Of a stretch of DNA of 37,455 bases, positions 18,696-26,238 are shown piece by piece (positions within the stretch are counted from its first letter, which is position 1; the number at the start of each line of letters is the position of its first letter). Position numbers and translations under genes: made by a program. Source of the stretch: Alphaproteobacteria bacterium (GTDB lineage: Bacteria > Pseudomonadota > Alphaproteobacteria > Micavibrionales > UBA2020); assembly GCA_028817795.1 (NCBI GenBank), contig JAPPOU010000129.1, forward strand, positions 1 to 37,455, in the 5' to 3' direction. Below the pieces are notes generated by a model. It searched no databases, was not told the origin of the DNA, and saw nothing but the letters and a program-made list of their open reading frames with translations.

Positions 18696-19936
18696 TATGC
18701 CGCAAGACGGCCCTGCGCGGCGTCTTCAGGCGCGGACAAAGCAGGCGCGCCCGCGTTCAACAGCTCGGCATAAACATCCAGCGTGCCATCGCACATGCCG
18801 TTATTTGTGAAATGGTCCGCCACATGCCCCATAGCCCGCGTTGCCAGCAGGGCGCGTTCACGGTCTGTCAACGACAACGCATCTGACAATGCTGCCGCCA
18901 GCGCTGCAGCATCACCCGGCGGCACAAGCCAGCCCGTATCATCGCGCAAAATCGTTTCACGTGCGCCGCCATGGTCTGTCGCCACAATCGGGCGGCCCAT
19001 AGCCTGTGCCTCGATCGGCACGCGGCCAAAACCTTCGGGCACAATCGACGGGCAAGTCACAACGGTCGCCAACATATAAGCCGCCGGCATATCACGGCAA
19101 TTCGGCACAATGCGCACCATGCCGCCCATGTCTTTTGCGGCAATATCGGCCTCCAGTTCAGCACGATAGCTTTCATTGCCCGCATCACTGCCGACAAACA
19201 GGCAAAAAACATCGCGCCGCTTTAAACGCTGGATCGCATCCAGCAACAACATATGCCCCTTGATGCGCGTTAATCGCGCGGGCAGCATGATAACAGAGGC
19301 CCCTTCTGGAATGCGGTATTCCTGCGACAAACGGATCAAACGCTCAGGGGAGACAGCATTGGGGTGAAACCTTTCAATGGCAACGCCACGGTGCACAACG
19401 CGGATAACATCCGGGCTTGCGTTCAGGTGTTCCTGCAAATAATCCGCGATAAAGGCCGACACGGCAATCACGCGCTCCCCTTTACCCATCACTGTATTGT
19501 AAAGCCGCTTTAAGTTGTTCGACACACCATGCGCCGCATGGCAGCTGGTCATGAACCGCGCGCCCGTACCCTCAACAGCTTTCAGCGCCACCCACGCCGG
19601 GGCGCGGGAACAAGCATGGACGATATCAACGTTCATCTCGCGGATCATCTTGCGCAGGCGGTGAATGGTCGCAATCATGACAAAGGGGTTCTTGGAATGT
19701 ACGGGCAGTTCAAGGTGCATGCCCCCGCCCCGCGTAATTTCATGCACGCGCGCGCCGCCGTTCGATACAACGATGGAATGCCCACCCGCCTTGACGATGG
19801 CGGCATTGATGTCGATCACGCCTTGCTCAACCCCGCCGCTGTTCAATGCGGGCAAAACCTGCATGACCACCGGCGCATGCCGGGTTTTCGCATAAGCCTG
19901 AAACAACCTGCTGCCTGTATCTGCTGAATGGATCAT
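18695..19936 (-). CDS. Glycosyltransferase family 4/1-type
   Basis: VLPALNSGGVEQGVIDI, PARLTRIKGHMLLLDAI, PSIVPEGFGRVPIEAQAMGRPIVATDHGGARETI. ORF track extends to 19996, but ATG at 19936 (MIHSADTG) is preceded by GGGAGG/AAGG. Confidence 0.9.
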   Translation of the reverse strand: MIHSADTGSRLFQAYAKTRHAPVVMQVLPALNSGGVEQGVIDINAAIVKAGGHSIVVSNGGARVHEITRGGGMHLELPVHSKNPFVMIATIHRLRKMIREMNVDIVHACSRAPAWVALKAVEGTGARFMTSCHAAHGVSNNLKRLYNTVMGKGERVIAVSAFIADYLQEHLNASPDVIRVVHRGVAIERFHPNAVSPERLIRLSQEYRIPEGASVIMLPARLTRIKGHMLLLDAIQRLKRRDVFCLFVGSDAGNESYRAELEADIAAKDMGGMVRIVPNCRDMPAAYMLATVVTCPSIVPEGFGRVPIEAQAMGRPIVATDHGGARETILRDDTGWLVPPGDAAALAAALSDALSLTDRERALLATRAMGHVADHFTNNGMCDGTLDVYAELLNAGAPALSAPEDAAQGRLAA

Positions 19937-19993
19937 GACGCCTTGCCCTCCCTGCGCTCGTATTTTTATGTAACACAAAGATGGCAGGCAAGC

Positions 19994-20027
19994 CACGCTT
20001 TTTTAATTGACATATTAAAAAAGCGTG
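19994..20027. promoter_or_regulatory. Perfect 14-bp-arm inverted repeat with 6-nt loop, -35-like TTGACA at its centre
   Basis: CACGCTTTTTTAAT-TGACAT-ATTAAAAAAGCGTG. TTGACA (20007-20012), 17-nt spacer, then TAAAAA (20030-20035) gives a plausible sigma70-type promoter for the 20072 gene. Confidence 0.65.
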
Positions 20028-20071
20028 TTTAAAAACAGGCGCAGACAAGACGTATACGGAGACCAAACATC

Positions 20072-20620
20072 ATGAATCGCAAAGAAATTTACAAAGCCAT
20101 CCAAGAAACGGCCCAAACCGGCTCTGAACGCCAGCTCGGCATCATGATTTTGAAGTTCGGCAAAGACCCCAAAGCCATTGACGCCATGCAGCGCGGTATC
20201 AGCGCCCATCTGGCCAAATTCGAATACAGCACGGATTACGCCGTAGCGCGGGCCAAGCAGGATATGCTGCAAACCCACCTGTCAGGGATGGAACAAAACG
20301 CCCAGCGCCAGCGCAACGACAACCTGCGCAATGTCGGCTTTTCCGGTTCTGTGCAAGACCTGAAAAACAGCCTGAAACAGCACGGCAAAGATCCTGAAGC
20401 CATGAAGGCCCTGAAAAAGGGGCTGGCCCAAATCATCGCCCTTGATGAAATCACTGTCATGGACCGCCCCATTTACACGGCTTATACCTCTGTCATCTCG
20501 CAAAAAGCGCGACTGATCGTGGCCTTTGAAGCCGCGCAGGATAAAAACAGTAAGGACAGAAAAAAGGCAGTAAAAACAGCACGGCCTAAAAAACGCCGCA
20601 CAAAAAAACCCAGACTGTGA
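20072..20620 (+). CDS. Uncharacterised two-module repeat protein with Lys/Arg-rich tail
   Basis: 182 aa. Two internal copies of a module (L...L.K.GKDP.A..A...G) and C-terminal KKAVKTARPKKRRTKKPRL. GGAG lies upstream of the ATG. Confidence 0.82.
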   Translation: MNRKEIYKAIQETAQTGSERQLGIMILKFGKDPKAIDAMQRGISAHLAKFEYSTDYAVARAKQDMLQTHLSGMEQNAQRQRNDNLRNVGFSGSVQDLKNSLKQHGKDPEAMKALKKGLAQIIALDEITVMDRPIYTAYTSVISQKARLIVAFEAAQDKNSKDRKKAVKTARPKKRRTKKPRL

Positions 20621-20641
20621 AGCCGCATTACCGCCAACCTC

Positions 20642-20675
20642 TTGACATATTCAGTGATTGTGATAAGAATCACTG
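20642..20675 (+). promoter_or_regulatory. Candidate promoter/operator of the second module gene
   Basis: TTGACATATT (identical decamer to that upstream of the 20072 gene) followed by the inverted repeat CAGTGATT-GTGATAAG-AATCACTG (8-bp perfect arms). Confidence 0.5.
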
Positions 20676-20702
20676 TAACCCCCAAACAGGAGGCTAGCCC
20701 CC

Positions 20703-21086
20703 ATGTCTAAATCTGCTTTTTACAAAGCTTTGGAAACCCAAGGCCGCGATGGTACGTCTAACGACCTGATCGATATGCTCAACAAATTCGGTAATGACGA
20801 GGCCGCTGTCGAAGCCTTGCAGCGCGGCGTCGATAAAAGACTCAGCCGTGAAGATCGCGGCAACTACATTGAGAATGGCACAACCGGCTATCCCGAAGCC
20901 GCCCGCAAATCACGCCTGATGGTGGAATTCCACTCAGCCACGGGCGCTTTCAGCAACAGGACCCCGGCCCCCACCGCCGCGAACGGCAACGACAAGCTGG
21001 ATATCATTTTGCAAAAACTGGAAAACCTTTCAGACCGCGTTGAACGGCTGGAAAGCCGCCGCAAAGGGCCACGTAACAGCCTTTAA
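20703..21086 (+). CDS. Uncharacterised one-module protein with C-terminal coiled coil, paralogous to the 20072 gene
   Basis: 127 aa. GTSNDLIDMLNKFGNDEAAVEALQRGV aligns with both modules of the preceding protein. C-terminal heptad-like LDIILQKLENLSDRVERLESRR. AGGAGG upstream. Confidence 0.85.
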   Translation: MSKSAFYKALETQGRDGTSNDLIDMLNKFGNDEAAVEALQRGVDKRLSREDRGNYIENGTTGYPEAARKSRLMVEFHSATGAFSNRTPAPTAANGNDKLDIILQKLENLSDRVERLESRRKGPRNSL

Positions 21087-21101
21087 GGCATTTTTGCTTT
21101 C

Positions 21102-21139
21102 AAAAACGCCCCGCCGCAGGCCTGCGGCGGGGCGTTTTT
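21102..21139 (+). terminator. Rho-independent terminator
   Basis: Perfect 19-bp palindrome AAAAACGCCCCGCCGCAGG/CCTGCGGCGGGGCGTTTTT with T-tract, 15 nt after the 20703 gene stop. Confidence 0.9.
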
Positions 21140-21207
21140 ATTGATTTTCCTTGACTTTTTAGCCCCATCCGCGATGATTATGTCCGGTTAAAACTTTGGA
21201 CTTACAA

Positions 21208-23193
21208 ATGAAAATGGCAACACAACAGGCACCCGAAAAAATCACCGTCACCCTGCCGGACGGAAAGGCTTTGACCTTCCCAACACCTGTGACGGGCCTT
21301 GATGTTGCCGCATCGATCGGGGCGGGGTTGGCCAAGGCCGCACTGGCCGTGAAGCTGAACGGGCAGATGATCGACCTCAAGCGCGAGCTTTACGAAGACG
21401 GCGCGATTGAAATTATCACCCTGAAATCAGAAGAGGCGCTGGAACTGATCCGCCACGATACGGCCCACGTGCTGGCCGAAGCGGTGCAAGAACTCTTCCC
21501 CGGCACGCAAGTCACCATCGGCCCGAATATAGAGAACGGGTTTTACTATGACTTTGCCCGCAAAACGCCATTCACGACTGATGACTTTGCCGCCATCGAA
21601 AAGAAAATGGCCGAAATTATCGACCGCGACGAACCCTTTACCCGCGAGGTTTGGGACCGCGCCGAAGCGATCAAGCATTTCCGTGATATGGGCGAGGAAT
21701 ATAAGGCGCAAATTATCGAAGGCCTGCCGGACGGCGAAGATGTCTCCGTTTACCGCCAGGGGAAATGGTATGATCTCTGCCGGGGGCCGCACCTGCCCTC
21801 AACCGGGAAAATCGGCAAGGCTTTTAAACTGATGAAAACCGCAGGCGCCTATTGGCGCGGCGATTCTGATAACGAAATGCTCCACCGCATTTACGGCACG
21901 GCATGGCGTGATAAAAAAGAACTGAATGCGCACCTGCATATGCTGGAGGAAGCGGAAAAACGCGACCACCGCCGTTTGGGCCGTGAAATGGATTTGTTTC
22001 ATTTTCAAGAAGAAGCCATGGGCTGCGTCTTTTGGCATGACAAAGGCTTTCGCATTTGGAAAGTGCTGGAACAATACATACGCAACAAACAAGACGCCTA
22101 TGGCTATATAGAGGTCAAGACGCCCCAATTGCTGGATAGCAAGCTGTGGGAAACGTCCGGCCATTGGGCAAAATTCCGCGAAGATATGTTTGTGGTCCCC
22201 GATGTTATTCCCAACATTGAAGACGACGGCCCCATTTTTAAGGAAGAGCCAAAAAAACTCATGGCGCTCAAACCCATGAATTGCCCGGCGCATGTGCAAA
22301 TTTTCAAGCAGGGCACCAAATCATATCGCGACCTGCCTATTCGCATGGCCGAATTTGGCTGCTGCCACAGGAACGAAGCACACGGTGCGCTACACGGTCT
22401 GATGCGCCTGCGACAATTCACGCAAGACGACGCGCATATCTTTTGCCGTGAAGACCAAATGTTCGAGGAATCAAAACTGTTCCTTGAAATGTTTGTCTCT
22501 ACCTACAAAGATTTTGGTTTCGACGATGTTACCCTGAAAATCGCGACACGCCCCGAACACCGCCTTGGCAGCGATGATGTCTGGGACCGTTCTGAACAGG
22601 CGCTGATGGATGCCGCGACAGCTCTTGGCTATGACTATACAATTGCCGAGGGCGATGGCGCGTTTTACGGCCCCAAATTTGAATTCCACGTCCGCGATTC
22701 CATCGGCAGAAGCTGGACCTGCGCCACGCTGCAAATTGACTTCAACCTGCCGCAGCGCTTTGATGCGACCTATATCGGCGAAGACGGCCAACGGCACCAT
22801 CCCGTCATGCTCCACCGCGCCATCTATGGGGCGTTCGAGCGTTTTCTGGGGATGCTGATCGAAAGCTATGCAGGCAAGCTGCCCCTGTGGCTGGCCCCCG
22901 TACAGACCGTGGTGACCACCATCACGTCCGACGCCGATGGCTATGCCGAAAAGGCACTGACAGCCTTAAAAGACGCAGGCATCCGCGCCGAAATTGACCT
23001 GCGGAACGAAAAGATTAACTATAAAATCCGCGAGCACAGCCTGCAAAAAGTGCCCCAGATATGGGTTGTGGGTAAAAGAGAGGCCGAAGAGGGCAAAATC
23101 GCCATTCGCCGCTTGGGGTCGCAAGATCAGGAAATTCTTGAACTTTCTGACGCCATTCGTAAAATAGCGGAAGAATCGGCGCCGCCACGGTAA
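21208..23193 (+). CDS. thrS: Threonyl-tRNA synthetase
   Basis: TGS domain ([23 protein letters not shown]), [85 protein letters not shown] track uses TTG at 21196; ATG at 21208 is likelier. Confidence 0.96.
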   Translation: MKMATQQAPEKITVTLPDGKALTFPTPVTGLDVAASIGAGLAKAALAVKLNGQMIDLKRELYEDGAIEIITLKSEEALELIRHDTAHVLAEAVQELFPGTQVTIGPNIENGFYYDFARKTPFTTDDFAAIEKKMAEIIDRDEPFTREVWDRAEAIKHFRDMGEEYKAQIIEGLPDGEDVSVYRQGKWYDLCRGPHLPSTGKIGKAFKLMKTAGAYWRGDSDNEMLHRIYGTAWRDKKELNAHLHMLEEAEKRDHRRLGREMDLFHFQEEAMGCVFWHDKGFRIWKVLEQYIRNKQDAYGYIEVKTPQLLDSKLWETSGHWAKFREDMFVVPDVIPNIEDDGPIFKEEPKKLMALKPMNCPAHVQIFKQGTKSYRDLPIRMAEFGCCHRNEAHGALHGLMRLRQFTQDDAHIFCREDQMFEESKLFLEMFVSTYKDFGFDDVTLKIATRPEHRLGSDDVWDRSEQALMDAATALGYDYTIAEGDGAFYGPKFEFHVRDSIGRSWTCATLQIDFNLPQRFDATYIGEDGQRHHPVMLHRAIYGAFERFLGMLIESYAGKLPLWLAPVQTVVTTITSDADGYAEKALTALKDAGIRAEIDLRNEKINYKIREHSLQKVPQIWVVGKREAEEGKIAIRRLGSQDQEILELSDAIRKIAEESAPPR

Positions 23194-23241
23194 TGGCCGT
23201 GCCGGGCACATTTTTTGTATCACCAACAATGGAGAACCACC

Positions 23242-23778
23242 ATATCACGATTTAATAACCAGCCCCGGCGCGAGACCGGGCCACGCACCAACAACGACAT
23301 CCGTGCCGAAAAAGTCCGTGTCATTGACGCCGAAGGCGAAATGGTCGGTGTGTTAAACATTCGCGAAGCCCTGCGTGCTGCAGAAGATGCCGGGCTTGAT
23401 CTCATTGAAATTTCCCCCAATGCAGAACCGCCCGTTTGCAAAATCGGCGACTACGGCAAGTTCCGCTACGAACAGCAGAAAAAAGCGCAGGCCGCAAAGA
23501 AGAACCAGAAGATTGTTGAGACAAAAGAGCTCAAGTTCCGCCCGAACATTGAAGAACATGACATTCAGGTCAAGGTCCGCAACGCCATCCGCTTTTTGGA
23601 AGATGGCAACAAGGTGCGTATATCGATGTTTTTCCGTGGCCGCCAGAACGAGCACAAGGAAATTGGCTGGGAAATCATCAACCGCGTAAAATCAGATCTT
23701 GAAGAGCACGGTAAGGTCGAGCTGGATGCCAAGCAAGAAGGCAGCGCGATTATCATGATTTGGGGGCCAAAGGGTTAA
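23242..23778 (+). CDS. infC: Translation initiation factor IF-3, apparent AUA start codon
   Basis: SRFNNQPRRETGPRTNNDIRAEKVRVIDAEGEMVGV ... DLIEISPNAEPPVCKIGDYGKFRYEQQKK. GGAG, 7-nt spacer, ATA. The ORF track start (TTG 23215) lacks a good SD. Confidence 0.9.
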   Translation: MSRFNNQPRRETGPRTNNDIRAEKVRVIDAEGEMVGVLNIREALRAAEDAGLDLIEISPNAEPPVCKIGDYGKFRYEQQKKAQAAKKNQKIVETKELKFRPNIEEHDIQVKVRNAIRFLEDGNKVRISMFFRGRQNEHKEIGWEIINRVKSDLEEHGKVELDAKQEGSAIIMIWGPKG

Positions 23779-23785
23779 GCATATC

Positions 23786-24745
23786 CTAATTCGGCTTTAC
23801 ATCCATTCGCGCGCGCAACGCATGACGTTTGGCATGGAACATGGCCGCTGTTTTTTCCTGCGGCCCGGTCGCGGCATCAAATTCTTCCGACAGGTCCACA
23901 GCGGCCCTTAAATCCGGGTGCACGTCTTGCATCACCATAGCTTCAAAATCTTTATCAGACATGCTTTCAAAATATGGCGTGCCTTGCAGATCGGCCTGCA
24001 AGACCTTACGAATATCGGAAACGCTCATCGCTAATTCTTGCGACGCTTTATCTGTTGGCGGGCGGGTCAATTGCCACTGAAGATGGTTGTTCACACATTC
24101 CATGTCATAACTGCCCAATTTTTTTAAATATTTCCTGAACAGTTCTTCCTTGCGCTGCGGGCTATATAAATCAGGTTCTTCCCGGCTTTCTGCATTAAAG
24201 GCAGTGGCAGCGGCCATGAATTCTTCCGTGCTTAGTTCCTCGCCTTCTTTTTTGCCCGCCATCTCACAGCCCTTGGCCCGTACAGCCGCTATTGTTTTGG
24301 CCGTATATTCCATGCGCTCAAGCGCCATTTGACAACTGGCATAGGCATCTGCCTCGATCACCCGTGTCCAAAGCATTTTTTTGCGTAGGTTTGGCAGGCG
24401 CATCTCTTTATCCGCCCCCGTCAGACCTACACGTTTATACTGCGCATAGTGATACAGTTCGTGCAGCATGGAAAAATCCGCACCCGGCTCTTGCAAGCGT
24501 TCGGGGTTTATCAAGATTTCAAACGTTCCGTCATTTTTTGGTAACAATCCTGCACTTGTCCCCGTACCAATCAATGCGGCAGAGGGGCGGATCACAACAC
24601 CATCCTCCTGCGCCATTTTTAAAAGCGGTGCCATGTCATCGACAAAGGTTCCTTGCTGCAATGCCTTTTCCATCAGAGCATCACGTTCGGCCTTAGGCGT
24701 TATCATCCATTTCAGGCGTGCCTTATTTCTTGCAATAAATTTCAT
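23786..24745 (-). CDS. Uncharacterised HExxH metallopeptidase-like protein
   Basis: 319 aa with FSMLHELYHYAQYKR (HExxH) and a downstream VIEADAYASCQMALE glutamate, a gluzincin-like arrangement. Confidence 0.65.
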   Translation of the reverse strand: MKFIARNKARLKWMITPKAERDALMEKALQQGTFVDDMAPLLKMAQEDGVVIRPSAALIGTGTSAGLLPKNDGTFEILINPERLQEPGADFSMLHELYHYAQYKRVGLTGADKEMRLPNLRKKMLWTRVIEADAYASCQMALERMEYTAKTIAAVRAKGCEMAGKKEGEELSTEEFMAAATAFNAESREEPDLYSPQRKEELFRKYLKKLGSYDMECVNNHLQWQLTRPPTDKASQELAMSVSDIRKVLQADLQGTPYFESMSDKDFEAMVMQDVHPDLRAAVDLSEEFDAATGPQEKTAAMFHAKRHALRARMDVKPN

Positions 24746-24784
24746 GCCCTACAATATATTACGTAAACTTATAAAGCGCAACAA

Positions 24785-24818
24785 AAAAGCCCGAAGATTT
24801 GTATATCTTCGGGCTTTT
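24785..24818 (-). terminator. Rho-independent terminator downstream of trxA
   Basis: 14-bp perfect stem AAAAGCCCGAAGAT/ATCTTCGGGCTTTT, 6-nt loop, U-tract on the minus strand, 26 nt past the trxA stop. Confidence 0.85.
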
Positions 24819-24843
24819 CTTGTTTGTAATCAGCCAGTTATCT

Positions 24844-25167
<324 letters not shown>

Positions 25168-25190
25168 GGCTCACTCCTTAATTCCAGATG

Positions 25191-25601
25191 TTACGGGCGC
25201 GGTCCGCCGCCTTTGTTGCTGTTCTTGTTCGCAGGACCCTTATTATCATTGATATGGCCCTGATTGGCCAATTGTAAAGACTTATCGGCAAAATCGTCCA
25301 TGATATGACGCGGCACGTTGCCTGCCATACCCATCAAGCCCTTGCCGCCCTTCATCGTCACTAGCATGGGAATGGACTTCACGCGAAAGGCAGCAGCAAT
25401 TTCAGGGCTTTCATCTATATCAATTTTGACAACTTTAATATCGTCTTTTTTATCTTCGGCAAACTTTTCCAATGTCGGGGCCATGGCCTTGCACGGGCCG
25501 CACCAATCGGCATAAAAATCGATCAATACAACTTTATCGGCCTTCAGGACTTCGGCTTCAAAATTGTCTTTGTTCACTTTGGTGATATGGGGAGAGGTCA
25601 T
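25191..25601 (-). CDS. Second thioredoxin-like protein with Gly/Asn/Lys-rich tail
   Basis: VVLIDFYADWCGPCKAMAPTLEKFAEDKKDDIKVVKIDIDESPEIAAAFRVKSIPMLV, tail NDNKGPANKNSNKGGGPRP. Confidence 0.9.
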   Translation of the reverse strand: MTSPHITKVNKDNFEAEVLKADKVVLIDFYADWCGPCKAMAPTLEKFAEDKKDDIKVVKIDIDESPEIAAAFRVKSIPMLVTMKGGKGLMGMAGNVPRHIMDDFADKSLQLANQGHINDNKGPANKNSNKGGGPRP

Positions 25602-25774
25602 GATAATAGCCCTTTCTTTTTTATATGCAGGCCTACGCCATCGCGCCCGCGTGCATATTACAATGTGTCAATGAACTGCCCTTTAAGTTAAACGATGCCA
25701 GCACAAGGTCAAGGGGCTTCCCCCTTATGCGCAAGAAAAAACGAAACTTTCATGCTTTTCAGGGCATTAATCTT

Positions 25775-26230
25775 TCATTGGCGCTCTAGCATACGATGCA
25801 CCAGCATCCATGCCCGGCCGTAATGAATGGTAATTTCGGAATCTTTCGGTATATCGCGCAAAGCTGTTAATACCGCATACAAGGTATTTTTTTCCTCGAC
25901 CTGTTCAACACTGGCAGCCGGGTCTACAGCATGATTGCAATAAGAGGCCGCACCCATGGCCAGCATGCTGATCTTTTCCCCATCACCTATCTTTTCCCAG
26001 GCTTTCAAACTTGTCGACAGGTTTTTAACCTTGAAAACATAGTCAGACAAAACCGTTTCGGCCACATGGTCTTCCGCGCTGTCATTGAATATCATACAGG
26101 GCGTGACTTCTATAATGTCATCTGCCTGAATATCTTCCGTGCAAAACAAGCCACGCCCCTTGCCTTCAACATGGCGCAGGTAAAGGCCGTTCTTGCGCGT
26201 CATCATCATGGGTTTTTTCTTTTTAAACAT
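25775..26230 (-). CDS. SET-domain protein (putative protein lysine methyltransferase)
   Basis: GKGRGLFCTEDIQADDIIEVTP, SYCNHAVDPAASVE (cf. NHSCxPN), ALRDIPKDSEITIHYG (cf. ARDIxxGEELTxDYG). 151 aa; AGGA upstream of the ATG. Confidence 0.82.
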   Translation of the reverse strand: MFKKKKPMMMTRKNGLYLRHVEGKGRGLFCTEDIQADDIIEVTPCMIFNDSAEDHVAETVLSDYVFKVKNLSTSLKAWEKIGDGEKISMLAMGAASYCNHAVDPAASVEQVEEKNTLYAVLTALRDIPKDSEITIHYGRAWMLVHRMLERQ

Positions 26231-26238
26231 TTCTTATC

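Noticed and set aside
21151-21181. TTGACT with weak -10 upstream of thrS
   Set aside because: -10 match ambiguous (several 4/6 options at different spacings); not listed as a feature, although a promoter here is likely after the terminator.
25711-25728. AAGGGG-CTTC-CCCCTT hairpin downstream of the SET gene
   Set aside because: Short stem without a T-tract on the relevant strand; insufficient as a terminator call.
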